Numbered from the stretch's first letter, positions 17,734-29,236 are shown. The stretch is DNA of 64,000 bases from Clostridium sp. CAG:433 (GCA_000433675.1 FR893558.1:10301-74300), one strand, 5' to 3'. Numbers and translations are program-made. The notes: generated from the letters alone by a model not told the origin.

Positions 17734-18051
17734 ATGGATAAAAACATGGAAGAAAAAATAAGAGTAGTCGCAAATTATATAGTAGATAATAAAGCAACTA
17801 TTATAAAAACTGCAGAACATTTTAATATGTCACCTAGTTCAATAAAAAAGTATATAAATAGTAAAGATAAACTTCAAAGTATTGATATAGAACTATTTAA
17901 AAAAGTAAAAGAAACACTAATGGGTATAACTTTAGTTGGACAAATAGATCATATTAACAAAGAAAAAAATAACAATTTAGAAGGAAAAGATATAATTTGC
18001 GGTATGCATGAAAATCATCAACAAAAAATCAAAGTATTAAAAAAACTATAA
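17734..18051 (+). CDS. spoIIID: SpoIIID-like sporulation regulator
   Basis: The N-terminal ~60 residues align well with SpoIIID, a helix-turn-helix regulator of mother-cell genes: EEKIRVVANYIVDNKATIIK, then AEHFNMSPSSIKKYIN as the helix-turn-helix, then IDIELFKKVKETL. The Bacillus protein has the same order (IGKYIVETKKTVR, AKEFGVSKSTVHKDL). The C-terminal part (to 105 aa) is basic and not recognised. GGAGGA overlaps the lepA stop, 6 nt before the ATG at 17734; a GTG at 17719 is in frame but upstream of the ribosome site. It is co-transcribed with lepA, which is unusual for spoIIID. Assignment rests on the HTH alone. Confidence 0.75.
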   Translation: MDKNMEEKIRVVANYIVDNKATIIKTAEHFNMSPSSIKKYINSKDKLQSIDIELFKKVKETLMGITLVGQIDHINKEKNNNLEGKDIICGMHENHQQKIKVLKKL

Positions 18052-18086
18052 AATATAATTAGAATATATTTTTGTAGTTTTTTTTC
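18041..18086 (+). terminator. Intrinsic terminator
   Basis: AAAAACTA (18041-18048) with TAGTTTTT (18075-18082), and an inner stem AAATATA/TATATTT, then a T run. Confidence 0.75.
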
Positions 18087-18094
18087 TTTTATTA

Positions 18095-18103
18095 TGATAT
18101 AAT
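18095..18103 (+). promoter_or_regulatory. Extended -10 promoter for hemW
   Basis: TGATATAAT: TG at 18095-18096 and TATAAT at 18098-18103. No clear -35. ATG at 18129. Confidence 0.55.
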
Positions 18104-18128
18104 TTTTATTGAATAGAGGAAGATAGTT

Positions 18129-19208
18129 ATGGTAAAAAGTGCATATATACATATACCTTTTTGTAATAATATTTGTAGTTATTGTGATTTTTGTAAACTC
18201 TTATATAATAAAGATTTTGTTAAAAAATATTTAGATGCATTAGAAAAAGAAATTTCTAATAATTATAAGGGCGAAATATTAGATACAATTTATATTGGTG
18301 GTGGAACACCTTCCTCTTTAAGTATAGTAGAGTTAAATAAGTTATTTTCTATTATCAAAATATTTAAATTAAGTAAAGAATATGAATTTACTTTTGAAGT
18401 AAATATAGAAGATATAACAGAAGAAAAATTAGAAATATTAAAAGAAAATAAAGTAAATAGGTTAAGCATTGGAATAGAATCATTTAATGATAAATATTTA
18501 AAATATTTAGGTAGAAATTATACTTCTGATATAATAAATGAAAAGGTAGAATTTGCTAAAAAGTATTTTGATAATATAAATGTAGATTTAATGTATGCAC
18601 TAAAAAATGAAAGTTTAGATGATTTAGAAGAAGACATAGATAAAATACTTAAACTTGATATAAAGCATATATCTTGCTATTCATTAATAATAGAAAAAAA
18701 TACTAAACTTTATATTGATAATACAAAGTATATATCTGATGATCTTGATAGTGATATGTATGATCTTATAGATAAAAAATTAGAGAATAAATATCATAGA
18801 TATGAAGTAAGTAATTATTCTATTAAACCTTATGAATCAAGGCATAATTTAACATATTGGGAAAATAATGAATATTATGGATTTGGTTTGGGAGCAGCTG
18901 GTTATATAGGTAATATAAGATACACAAATACTAGAAATTTATCTAAATATATATGCGGTAATTATGAAAGGCAAAATGAATTACTTACTAAAGAAGATAA
19001 AATAAAGTATGAATTTATATTAGGTTTAAGACTTACAAAGGGAATAAATAAAGATAATTTTAATAGAAAATATGATATAAATATAAATGAAATAGAAGTT
19101 ATAAAAGAATTAATTAATAAAGGATTATTAATTGATGATAAAATAAATATATATGTACCTAAAAAATATTTTTATGTATTAAACGATATATTAGTAAATT
19201 TTGTATAA
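18129..19208 (+). CDS. hemW: Radical SAM heme chaperone HemW
   Basis: The radical-SAM cluster motif CxxxCxxC is at ~11-18 (HIPFCNNICSYCDF), followed by YIGGGTPSSL, FEVNIEDI, RLSIGIESFND and a HemW-type C-terminal domain. HemW inserts heme into respiratory enzymes and is often misnamed coproporphyrinogen oxidase HemN; HemN has a CxxxCxxCxC motif, which this is not exactly (an extra Cys follows after two residues). 359 aa. Its position between lepA and hrcA is the Bacillota standard. The next gene follows after 14 nt with AAAGGAG. Confidence 0.92.
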   Translation: MVKSAYIHIPFCNNICSYCDFCKLLYNKDFVKKYLDALEKEISNNYKGEILDTIYIGGGTPSSLSIVELNKLFSIIKIFKLSKEYEFTFEVNIEDITEEKLEILKENKVNRLSIGIESFNDKYLKYLGRNYTSDIINEKVEFAKKYFDNINVDLMYALKNESLDDLEEDIDKILKLDIKHISCYSLIIEKNTKLYIDNTKYISDDLDSDMYDLIDKKLENKYHRYEVSNYSIKPYESRHNLTYWENNEYYGFGLGAAGYIGNIRYTNTRNLSKYICGNYERQNELLTKEDKIKYEFILGLRLTKGINKDNFNRKYDININEIEVIKELINKGLLIDDKINIYVPKKYFYVLNDILVNFV

Positions 19209-19222
19209 AGGAGAATAAAAAG

Positions 19223-19606
19223 ATGAATGAAGAAAAGAAATTGAATGATGATTTTGAAATGATTGATTTTGAAGAGGCATCAGATGAAAATATAGAAACA
19301 TTGGATGAAACTGATAATAATAGTGAAGAAATTAAGGGTACAATTTTTGATAATAATAGTACTCAAAATGATAATAAATTGCAAAATCAAAATACTGAAG
19401 GAACTGTTATTGATGTAAATAGACTATTTGATGTTCATGAAAAAGAAGAACAAATTGCAGAGGAAGAAATAAAAAAAGAAGAGAATAAAAAAGATAATAG
19501 AATATTAAAAATTCAAGTAGGTTTAATAGTTGCACTTATTTTAATCGCATCTTTAGTATATTTCTTTGGATATGATTTACTTGAACCATTTATTAAGGTA
19601 GATTAG
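19223..19606 (+). CDS. Small tail-anchored acidic membrane protein
   Basis: 127 aa. The first ~90 residues are very acidic and rich in N, D, E and T (probably disordered), then a basic stop (KKDNRILKIQ) and one membrane segment (VGLIVALILIASLVYFFGY), with about 10 residues beyond. This is a C-terminal anchor with the acidic part in the cytosol. Not recognised. It lies 14 nt after hemW with an AAGGAG site, so likely same transcript. Confidence 0.55.
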   Translation: MNEEKKLNDDFEMIDFEEASDENIETLDETDNNSEEIKGTIFDNNSTQNDNKLQNQNTEGTVIDVNRLFDVHEKEEQIAEEEIKKEENKKDNRILKIQVGLIVALILIASLVYFFGYDLLEPFIKVD

Positions 19607-19618
19607 TGGAGAAGAAAA

Positions 19619-21628
19619 ATGAAATATAAAAATGGAGAAGAATTTTTAAATAAATTATATAGAGAAATGCATACAAGTAGTGAGGTTGTGTATAAAGCAA
19701 GTTCCAGTGATACACCAGAAGAAAAAATAAGAAAATATCTATCAAGACTAGAACATACACATGAACTTTCTAAAAAGAATGAACATAGTTTAGAATTATT
19801 AAAAAAATTTTACTATGATAAGTATTTGATTAAAGAACTACCTGAATCATATGTGAATCATCAAAAGGAAATAGCAAGAAAAGAAGGCTATGGAAATGTT
19901 TATGTTTCTGATGAAATGAAACAAGGAATGTTAGATCAAGTTAGGAAAGATCAAAAGTCTACACTTGACTTATGGATTGATTACTTTATAAGTGAAGACT
20001 CTATGTATCCAACATGGTTTAAAGTTTATGCGTTTAAGGGAATGTTAGGTTTAAGTGCATTTAATAAAGAAAAACAAGAGTTTGGTAAAAGAACAGATAA
20101 AACAACATTCCCATTTATTGATTTAAATATGGAAGCTTTATCAAAAGTATATGATATATTAAAAGACGAAATTGGTGAAAATAACCTAACTGATGAAGAA
20201 CTAGAAATATTATCAAAAGGTGAAAGTTTTAAGAAACTATATACTTACTATTTTACAAATCAAGATTCAAAAATAATAAATAATGATGAAACAGAAGGAA
20301 TATGGGTTAAATATGATATGGGGTCTGATTATATGCCGTTATGGGAATCACTACAAGGTAAAAATACAGGATGGTGTACCGCAGGAAAAGAAACCGCAAA
20401 AATTCAACTTGAGGGTGGGGACTTTTATGTATATTATACGAAAGATGAAACTGATGAATATAAAAATCCAAGAATAGCAATAAGAATGAATGGAAAAAAT
20501 GAAATTGCTGAAGTAAGAGGAACTAGTAAAAATCAAAATCTGGAATCAAATATGGAACCAATACTTGATAAGAAATTAGAAGAATTCCATAACAAAGATA
20601 AATATAAAAAGAAAGTTCACGATATGAAACTTTTAACATTAATAGAAGAAAAGACAAAAAATAATCTAGAATTATCATTAGATGATTTAAAATTTTTATA
20701 TGAGGTAGATTCAGAAATAGAAGGGTTTGGATATGAAAAAGATCCTAGAATTGAAGAAATTATTTCTAAAAGAGATAAAAGAAAAGATATTGCGAGGGTT
20801 TATAGTGTTAAAGAAGACGAAGTTGCGTTATCTCACAAAGAGTGGAAAGAAAATAAAGAAAAGGTAAAAATCTGTTGTGGGAATTTATATTTAAATGATT
20901 TAAAAAGTGCAAAAGGTTTAAAATTGCCAAACATAGTAATAGGTGGGGTATCTTTAGATAATTTAACGAGTTCTGAAGGTTTAGTATTACCAGATATAAT
21001 AAAAGGGAATTTATATTTAGAAAATTTAACGAGTGCTAAAGGCTTAAAATTGCCGAGCACAATAATTGGGTATTTGAATTTAGAAAAGTTAATAAGCGCT
21101 GAAGGTTTAAAGTTACCAAACACAATAAATGGACGTTTATATTTAGATAGCTTAACAAGTGCTGAAGGCTTAATATTGCCAGATACAATGAATGGATATT
21201 TATGTTTAAAGAGTTTAACGAGTGCTAAAGGCTTAAAATTACCAAAAACAATAACTGGACATTTAAATTTGAGTGGTTTAAAAAATGCTAAAGACTTAAA
21301 ATTACCAGATACAATAAATGTGGATTTAAATTTAAGTGGATTGATAAGCGCTAAAGACTTAAAATTGCCAAACGTAATAAATGGAGATTTATATTTACAT
21401 AGCTTAACAAGTGCCAAAGACTTAAAATTACCAAGAACAATAACTGGAGATTTATATTTAAAAGGTTTAACAAGCATCGAAGGTTTAGTATTACCAATTT
21501 CATTATTTGGTAGAGTTTATTCGAAAATTGATATTCCTGAAACATGTTTTATTCCTGATGAAGAATATTATAAATATATAAACGAAGATAAAAATAATGA
21601 AAATGATGAAAGAATAAGAAAAATATAA
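19619..21628 (+). CDS. Large repeat protein with a TGWCTA motif and ten 21-residue units
   Basis: 669 aa, no signal or membrane segment. Residues ~1-390 form an unknown domain with a marked motif GKNTGWCTAGKETAK near 250, followed by DFYVYYTKDE and RIAIRMNGKNEIAEVRG; a Trp-Cys pair like this could be functional but I do not know its role. Residues ~422-631 are ten leucine-rich units of mostly 21 residues (pattern GxLYLxxLTSAKGLKLPxTI), each coded by 63 bp, likely a curved or helical solenoid. It begins with TGGAGAAGAAAA before ATG 12 nt after the previous gene and ends with a strong terminator. Similar solenoid proteins are common in gut Bacillota; function unknown. Confidence 0.65.
   Translation: MKYKNGEEFLNKLYREMHTSSEVVYKASSSDTPEEKIRKYLSRLEHTHELSKKNEHSLELLKKFYYDKYLIKELPESYVNHQKEIARKEGYGNVYVSDEMKQGMLDQVRKDQKSTLDLWIDYFISEDSMYPTWFKVYAFKGMLGLSAFNKEKQEFGKRTDKTTFPFIDLNMEALSKVYDILKDEIGENNLTDEELEILSKGESFKKLYTYYFTNQDSKIINNDETEGIWVKYDMGSDYMPLWESLQGKNTGWCTAGKETAKIQLEGGDFYVYYTKDETDEYKNPRIAIRMNGKNEIAEVRGTSKNQNLESNMEPILDKKLEEFHNKDKYKKKVHDMKLLTLIEEKTKNNLELSLDDLKFLYEVDSEIEGFGYEKDPRIEEIISKRDKRKDIARVYSVKEDEVALSHKEWKENKEKVKICCGNLYLNDLKSAKGLKLPNIVIGGVSLDNLTSSEGLVLPDIIKGNLYLENLTSAKGLKLPSTIIGYLNLEKLISAEGLKLPNTINGRLYLDSLTSAEGLILPDTMNGYLCLKSLTSAKGLKLPKTITGHLNLSGLKNAKDLKLPDTINVDLNLSGLISAKDLKLPNVINGDLYLHSLTSAKDLKLPRTITGDLYLKGLTSIEGLVLPISLFGRVYSKIDIPETCFIPDEEYYKYINEDKNNENDERIRKI
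20882..21511 (+). repeat. 63-bp tandem coding repeats, ten units
   Basis: Units begin at about 20882, 20948, 21008, 21071, 21134, 21197, 21260, 21323, 21386 and 21449. From the third unit the period is exactly 63 bp. The unit core encodes LTSAKGLKLP. Units differ by many substitutions, so the array is old, but the same codons recur (TTAAAATTGCC/TTAAAATTACC). Confidence 0.85.
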
Positions 21629-21642
21629 AATAAAGATAGATT

Positions 21643-21672
21643 AAACATTTAGAATTTTCTAAATGTTTTTTT
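21643..21672 (+). terminator. Intrinsic terminator
   Basis: AAACATTTAGAA (21643-21654) and TTCTAAATGTTT (21657-21668), then T residues. Confidence 0.8.
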
Positions 21673-21673
21673 A

Positions 21674-21702
21674 TTGACTAATTTATCAAATTTCTATAAA
21701 AT
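21674..21702 (+). promoter_or_regulatory. SigA promoter
   Basis: TTGACT (21674-21679), 17-nt spacer, TAAAAT (21697-21702). It rules out translation starting upstream, so the ATG at 21731 is the start. Confidence 0.7.
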
Positions 21703-21730
21703 ATATAACCGTGAAAAAGAGGTGCATTAT

Positions 21731-22648
21731 ATGAAAAATATAGAAGAATTATTACCTAAAAATATATGTGAGATAAATGGTAAAACAATTAAAATTACAA
21801 GTGATGAATTTTATGATTTTACTATTAATAAAAAATTTAATAATATGGGTATGTTAAGCTTTGAAATATATGACGCAAGTAAAAGAAGTCATCAGAGTGT
21901 CATAAATGCTTATCAATTTATTAAATATTTAAATGAAAATAAAGTAAAAAGTATAAATATAAATGCATCTGATGAGTTAATTCCGGTTTATATTGATGTA
22001 TTAAATAGATTAAATTATAATGGAAAATGTAATATATCATTATATATAGAGAGAATGAATATGAATGAAAAGGAACATTTACCACTTGATTTAGATAATT
22101 CTAAAGACAAAATAGATATTCCAGCAAGAAGACTTATTTGGCAACCTAAACTTACAAAATTAGAAAATGTAATTGAAAATAGTACATTAAGTCAGGCAAA
22201 GATGTTAAAAAGACATATTCTTAGTATTTCAAATGATATAAATGAAAAGTATAATATTGATGATTTAAATTTTTATGACAGAATTTTATATATTTACAAT
22301 TATATAAATAATCTTAATCTTGATGGTAAAGATTCTTTATATATATCAAATTTAATAAGTGCACTTCTTAATAACCCTGTTTTAAAAGTAGATGCTAAAG
22401 TTATAACGGGCAAAGTTGATGATTCTGATTACTCAATTGTTGGAATAGTAAATAGTGAGAGTGAGAACATTTTAGAATGCACCGCAATAACTAATAATCC
22501 ATTTGAAAAAAAGAATATAGAAGTAGATAAACCAGAAATATTACTTTCAAAAACTCAAAATTTAGATTCTTATTTATATAGTCATTATAATATAGATAAA
22601 GATTCTGAAAAGAAATTAATAAAACATTTTGATAGTTTAAGAAAATAA
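21731..22648 (+). CDS. Hypothetical protein, 305 aa
   Basis: Not recognised. Mixed alpha/beta, cytosolic, no cysteine-rich or membrane part. The N-terminal half has strands (MLSFEIYDAS, KSININAS, NISLYIERM); a helical middle (RILYIYNYINNLNLDG) followed by DSLYISNLISALLNNPVLKVDAKVITG resembles the layout of transglutaminase-like domains (start of a helix, then strands), but the expected Cys is absent, so I do not call it that. Start ATG at 21731 has AGAGGTG upstream; own promoter and terminator. Confidence 0.55.
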   Translation: MKNIEELLPKNICEINGKTIKITSDEFYDFTINKKFNNMGMLSFEIYDASKRSHQSVINAYQFIKYLNENKVKSININASDELIPVYIDVLNRLNYNGKCNISLYIERMNMNEKEHLPLDLDNSKDKIDIPARRLIWQPKLTKLENVIENSTLSQAKMLKRHILSISNDINEKYNIDDLNFYDRILYIYNYINNLNLDGKDSLYISNLISALLNNPVLKVDAKVITGKVDDSDYSIVGIVNSESENILECTAITNNPFEKKNIEVDKPEILLSKTQNLDSYLYSHYNIDKDSEKKLIKHFDSLRK

Positions 22649-22674
22649 AATATGATGTAAAATTCATATTTTTT
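22647..22674 (+). terminator. Intrinsic terminator
   Basis: AAAATATGA (22647-22655) and TCATATTTT (22664-22672), then T. Confidence 0.75.
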
Positions 22675-22690
22675 TAATATTTCAAAATAA

Positions 22691-22717
22691 TTAGCACTCA
22701 TCTATTGACATTGCTAA
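22691..22717 (+). promoter_or_regulatory. CIRCE operator (HrcA binding site)
   Basis: Left arm TTAGCACTC is exact (22691-22699), spacer of 9, right arm CATTGCTAA (22709-22717), 7 of 9 bases of the consensus GAGTGCTAA. It covers the -35 box, so HrcA would block RNA polymerase. A second half-site AGTGCTA lies at 22722-22728. Confidence 0.85.
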
Positions 22718-22732
22718 AATAAGTGCTATAAT
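22705..22732 (+). promoter_or_regulatory. Strong SigA promoter of the hrcA heat-shock operon
   Basis: Consensus TTGACA (22705-22710), 16-nt spacer, consensus TATAAT (22727-22732) with TG-n before it. Confidence 0.85.
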
Positions 22733-22763
22733 TAGATTGTACACTTGGATTAGAGGTGAATAT

Positions 22764-23753
22764 ATGCTTACAGAAAGACAAAGTGCTATATTAAAAATTA
22801 TAGTTGAAGAGTATATAAAAGTACCAAAGCCAGTTGGTTCAAAATCTATTTGTGATTCATTAAATGTATCTAGTGCGACAGTTAGAAATGAAATGGCTAA
22901 CTTAGAAGATTTAGGATACTTAGAAAAAACACATGTATCATCAGGTAGAGTTCCATCTGAGAAAGGTTATAGATATTACGTTGATAATTTAATGAAGCCA
23001 AAAGAAATGAGTGGTGAAGATGTATTAAAACTTCAAACAATATTTCAAAATAATTCATTAGTATTAAGCGATGCAATAATAAAAAGCCTAGAGATAATAT
23101 CTGAAATGACTAATTATACAGCAGTTATATTAAAGGATAATGCTTTGGAAAGTAAACTTAAAAAAGTTGAAGCAATTCCAATTGATGAAAATAATGTAAC
23201 AGCTATCCTTGTAACAGATAAAGGACATGTTGAAAATAAAATAATTAATATAACAGGTTCTAATCTAGAGGAAGTAAATAAAACTGTTGAACTTATTAAT
23301 AAACTTATTGTTGGTACTCCAATTGATGAAGTTACATCTAAACTAGAATTTGAAATTAAACCAATTATTAATCAATATGTAAAACATCATGAAATACTTT
23401 ATAATGCGTTCTATAATGCATTTAATAATTTTAAAGATAGTGCAGATATGACTATGAGGGGTAAAAATAATTTACTTGAACTTGATGAATTTTCATCTGA
23501 TGCTAGAAAAATTAAAGATTTAGTTAATAAGTTTGATAATGAAAATATTGTTTCTAAGATTAAAGAAGATGACTCTGGTATAAATGTGTACATAGGTAAT
23601 GAAAACAACATAGATGATGATTTGACAGTAATAAAAACAAAATATAATGTAAATGGTAGAGAAGGAACACTTGCGATTCTAGGACCAAAAAGAATGGAAT
23701 ATGATAGAGTTGTAAGTTTACTTGAATACTTAAAAGAAGAGATTGAAAAGTAA
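22764..23753 (+). CDS. hrcA: Heat-inducible transcription repressor HrcA
   Basis: HrcA represses the dnaK operon by binding CIRCE, and loses activity on heat. The N-terminal winged helix is clear (LTERQSAILKIIVEEYI, KPVGSKSICDSLNVSSATVRNEMANLEDLGYLEKTHVSSGRVPSEKGYRYYV). The remaining GAF-like and insert domains show AILGPKRMEYDRVVSLLEYL at the end. 329 aa. The ATG at 22764 with AGAGGTGAAT is chosen over a codon at 22737 that lies in the transcription start region. First gene of the operon with grpE and dnaK; autoregulated. Confidence 0.96.
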   Translation: MLTERQSAILKIIVEEYIKVPKPVGSKSICDSLNVSSATVRNEMANLEDLGYLEKTHVSSGRVPSEKGYRYYVDNLMKPKEMSGEDVLKLQTIFQNNSLVLSDAIIKSLEIISEMTNYTAVILKDNALESKLKKVEAIPIDENNVTAILVTDKGHVENKIINITGSNLEEVNKTVELINKLIVGTPIDEVTSKLEFEIKPIINQYVKHHEILYNAFYNAFNNFKDSADMTMRGKNNLLELDEFSSDARKIKDLVNKFDNENIVSKIKEDDSGINVYIGNENNIDDDLTVIKTKYNVNGREGTLAILGPKRMEYDRVVSLLEYLKEEIEK

Positions 23754-23765
23754 GGAGGTTTCTTT

Positions 23766-26137
<2,372 letters not shown>

Positions 26138-26148
26138 TAAATAGAAGT

Positions 26149-26174
26149 TTAGAAGTCCAATAGTGGGCTTCTAA
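26149..26174 (+). terminator. Hairpin between dnaK and pepF
   Basis: TTAGAAGTCC (26149-26158) and GGGCTTCTAA (26165-26174), with one G-U pair, followed by only a weak T stretch (ATTTGTTT). It probably lowers read-through to pepF and dnaJ. Confidence 0.6.
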
Positions 26175-26198
26175 ATTTGTTTAATAAAAGGAGAACAT

Positions 26199-28007
26199 AT
26201 GACTGAAATAATAAAAGATAGAAGTATGATTGATGATAAATATAAATGGGATTTAACTAAGGTATATAAAACAAATGATGATTTTGAAAGTGACTGCAAG
26301 AAAGTAAAAAATTTAATTACAGAATATAGAAAAAAGTATGAAAATCATACTATGGATAACGCTAAAATATTTTATGATTCTATAGTTGATGAAATAGAAA
26401 TAGAAAGATTACTTGAAAAATTATATAGTTATTCAAATCTAAAAAAAGATGAAGATGTAGCAAATACAGAAAATCAAGAACTTAGAAGTAAGGTTGTTAA
26501 TTTATATGATTATGCATCTAAGAACATGTTTTTTACAAGTACTGAAATGTTAAAAAAAGATTATTCTTTAATAGAAGATTTTTATAAAGAGGAACCAAGA
26601 CTTTTAGAACATGAAAATAATTTGAAAGATTCATTTAGATATAAAAAATATATGTTGTCTGATGAAGAAGAAAAATTATTATCAAATATATCAAAAGCAT
26701 TTGGTAATGATGAAGAAACATATGGTTATTTAGTTGATTCTGATATGACTTTTGGTGAAATTAAAGATGAAAATGGTAATATGGTAGAACTTACTGATAC
26801 AAATTATAGTGTTTATATAGAGTCTAAAAATAGAAGTGTTAGAAAAGATGCTTTTGAATCATTATATAATCATTATAAACAATTTAAAAATACAATTACA
26901 TCATTATTTAATGGTTCTATTAATGAAAGTGTTAGTATGGCAAAATTAAGAGGATATCCTTCAGCATTTTTGGCATCACTTTATAAAGATGATATGAAAG
27001 AAAGTGTTTATAATACTTTAGTAGATACAATTCATAATAATTTAGATGTATATCAAAAATATTATGAATTAAAAAAAGAAGTTCTTAATCTAGATGAATT
27101 ACATTTATATGATATATATACTCCTATGATAGATGAAGGAGATAAAAAGTATTCATTTGAAGAAGCTAAAGAAATGGTTTTAAATGCACTTAGTGTTTTA
27201 GGTGATGATTACGTTAATAACTTTAAAAAAATCTTTGATGAAAAATGGGTAGATGTTTATCCAAATAAAAATAAAAGAGGAGGAGCATACTCTGGTGGAT
27301 GTTATGATACATATCCATATATTCTTTTAAACTATCAAGGATCACTTAATGATGTATCAACACTTGCACATGAAGGTGGACATTCTATGCATACTTACTA
27401 TACTGTAAATAATCAGCCTATTCAGTATGGAAGTTATCCAATATTTGTGGCTGAAGTAGCAAGTACTGTAAATGAAATATTACTTTCAAAATATTTACTT
27501 AAAACAAGTAAAAATAAAGAAGAAAAACTAATTGTACTTAATAAATTACTTGAATTATTTAAAGGTACAATATATCGTCAAGTTATGTTTTCTGAATTTG
27601 AAAAATACGCATATGATTTAATAGAAAATGATGATGTAATTACATCTGATAAATTATGTGATAAATACTATGAACTAAATAAATTATATTTTGGTGAAAA
27701 TGTAGTAGTAGATGATTTAATTAGATATGAATGGGAAAAAGTTCCTCATTTCTATTATGATTTCTATGTATATAAATATGCGACAGGAATAAGTGCTGCA
27801 TGTAAAATAGCAGAAGGTATTTTAAATAATGTAGAGGGAGCACTAGATAATTATTTAAAAATGCTTAAAAATGGATGCAGAGAAAATCCTTTAAATACAT
27901 TAAAAATTGCAGGAGTAGATATGGAAGATAAAGAAGTATACGAAAGTGCGATTAGAATGTTTGATGAAGCAATAGAAGAATTTAGAACTTTATCAAATGA
28001 AAAATAG
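26199..28007 (+). CDS. pepF: Oligoendopeptidase F (M3 metallopeptidase)
   Basis: A zinc peptidase of short peptides in the cytosol. The metal site HExxH is visible as TLAHEGGHSMHTYY (~389), with the third ligand Glu in FVAEVASTVNE, and YDFYVYKYATGISAA near the C-terminus as in PepF proteins. 602 aa, normal. It has its own AAAGGAG site and lies between dnaK and dnaJ, 11 nt before dnaJ's start, an unusual place. No separate promoter was seen, so it may be read from the heat-shock promoter. Confidence 0.95.
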   Translation: MTEIIKDRSMIDDKYKWDLTKVYKTNDDFESDCKKVKNLITEYRKKYENHTMDNAKIFYDSIVDEIEIERLLEKLYSYSNLKKDEDVANTENQELRSKVVNLYDYASKNMFFTSTEMLKKDYSLIEDFYKEEPRLLEHENNLKDSFRYKKYMLSDEEEKLLSNISKAFGNDEETYGYLVDSDMTFGEIKDENGNMVELTDTNYSVYIESKNRSVRKDAFESLYNHYKQFKNTITSLFNGSINESVSMAKLRGYPSAFLASLYKDDMKESVYNTLVDTIHNNLDVYQKYYELKKEVLNLDELHLYDIYTPMIDEGDKKYSFEEAKEMVLNALSVLGDDYVNNFKKIFDEKWVDVYPNKNKRGGAYSGGCYDTYPYILLNYQGSLNDVSTLAHEGGHSMHTYYTVNNQPIQYGSYPIFVAEVASTVNEILLSKYLLKTSKNKEEKLIVLNKLLELFKGTIYRQVMFSEFEKYAYDLIENDDVITSDKLCDKYYELNKLYFGENVVVDDLIRYEWEKVPHFYYDFYVYKYATGISAACKIAEGILNNVEGALDNYLKMLKNGCRENPLNTLKIAGVDMEDKEVYESAIRMFDEAIEEFRTLSNEK

Positions 28008-28019
28008 AGGTGAAGTAAA

Positions 28020-29174
28020 TTGGCAAAAAGAGATTATTATGAGGTTTTAGGAGTATCTAAAACTGCAACTGATAAAGAAATAAAAAGTGCTTTTAGACGT
28101 TTAGCAAAAGAATACCATCCTGATTTAAATAAAGCACCAGATGCTGCTGAAAAATTTAAAGAAGTACAAGAAGCATATGAGGTATTATCTGATGAAAATA
28201 AAAGAAAGATGTATGATCAATATGGTCATTCTGCTTTTGATCAAAATGGTAATGCTGGTTACGGAGGCTTTGGTGGTGGATTTAACGGAGGCTTCTCATC
28301 TTCATCATTTGGTTTTGATGATATAGATTTATCTGATATATTATCAGGTGTATTTGGCCAAGGTTTTGGCTTTGGTGGTGGAAGCAGAAAAAGTTCTAAT
28401 AGAGCGCAAAAAGGTAAAGATTTATTATTTAACATGAAATTATCTTTTATGGAAGCAGTTTATGGATGTAAAAAAGATTTTACACTTGATGTATATGAAA
28501 CTTGTGATAGCTGTAATGGTAAAGGTGGACATGGAGAAAAGAAATGTTCAAGATGTCATGGCTCTGGTACAGTAACAGAAGAACAAAGAACAATGTTTGG
28601 ATCATTTGTTTCAAAAACAACATGTCCTGAGTGTTCAGGAAGAGGTAAATCATTTGATACTGTATGTTCTGATTGTAAAGGAACAGGTAAAGTAAAAAAG
28701 AGAAAAACAATTACAGTCACTGTCCCAGCAGGTATTGATGAAGGCCAACAAATTCGTATAAAAGAAAAAGGTGAAGCTGGAATTAACGGTGGACCTAATG
28801 GTGACGTTTATGTTGAATTTCATATTGAAGACCATCAAATATTTAAAAGAGATGGTAATGATGTTTATATGGAATTACCTATAAATATAGTTGAAGCAAC
28901 TTTAGGATGTAAGAAAGATGTTCCATTAATGAAGGAAAGTATAGTATTAAATATACCAGAAGGAACTCAAAACGGAGATAAACATAGAATTAAAGGAAAA
29001 GGTGTTCCATACATTAATTCATCAAAAGTTGGAGACATGTATATAGTTATAAAAGTTGTTATACCAACTAAACTTGACAAAAAACAAAGAGAATTATTTA
29101 ATGAATTATCTAAAACTAATTTAGATGACAATAATGATTTCATAACAAAATTTAAAAAATTCTTTAGAAGATAA
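28020..29174 (+). CDS. dnaJ: Chaperone DnaJ (Hsp40)
   Basis: All parts of a type I DnaJ: J domain with HPD ([10 protein letters not shown]), a Gly/Phe-rich stretch ([14 protein letters not shown]), four zinc motifs CxxCxGxG ([32 protein letters not shown]) and the C-terminal substrate domains. It stimulates DnaK ATP hydrolysis. 384 aa. TTG start with AGAGGTGAAG, 12 nt after pepF; ATGs further on would remove the J domain. Confidence 0.97.
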   Translation: MAKRDYYEVLGVSKTATDKEIKSAFRRLAKEYHPDLNKAPDAAEKFKEVQEAYEVLSDENKRKMYDQYGHSAFDQNGNAGYGGFGGGFNGGFSSSSFGFDDIDLSDILSGVFGQGFGFGGGSRKSSNRAQKGKDLLFNMKLSFMEAVYGCKKDFTLDVYETCDSCNGKGGHGEKKCSRCHGSGTVTEEQRTMFGSFVSKTTCPECSGRGKSFDTVCSDCKGTGKVKKRKTITVTVPAGIDEGQQIRIKEKGEAGINGGPNGDVYVEFHIEDHQIFKRDGNDVYMELPINIVEATLGCKKDVPLMKESIVLNIPEGTQNGDKHRIKGKGVPYINSSKVGDMYIVIKVVIPTKLDKKQRELFNELSKTNLDDNNDFITKFKKFFRR

Positions 29175-29177
29175 TTA

Positions 29178-29205
29178 AAAGTCCTTTAAAAAAGGACTTT
29201 TTTGT
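29178..29205 (+). terminator. Terminator of the heat-shock cluster
   Basis: AAAGTCCTTT (29178-29187), loop AAA, AAAGGACTTT (29191-29200), then T residues. Confidence 0.85.
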
Positions 29206-29236
29206 TGTAAACTATACGTTATTTTAAGAAAATCAC

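Noticed and set aside
18129..19208. Coproporphyrinogen III dehydrogenase HemN
   Set aside because: The cysteine motif and gene position fit HemW, and no heme-synthesis genes are near.
20833..21477. Long open frame on the minus strand opposite the 21-residue repeats
   Set aside because: It mirrors the repeat codons, has no ribosome site or promoter and is a by-product of the repeats.
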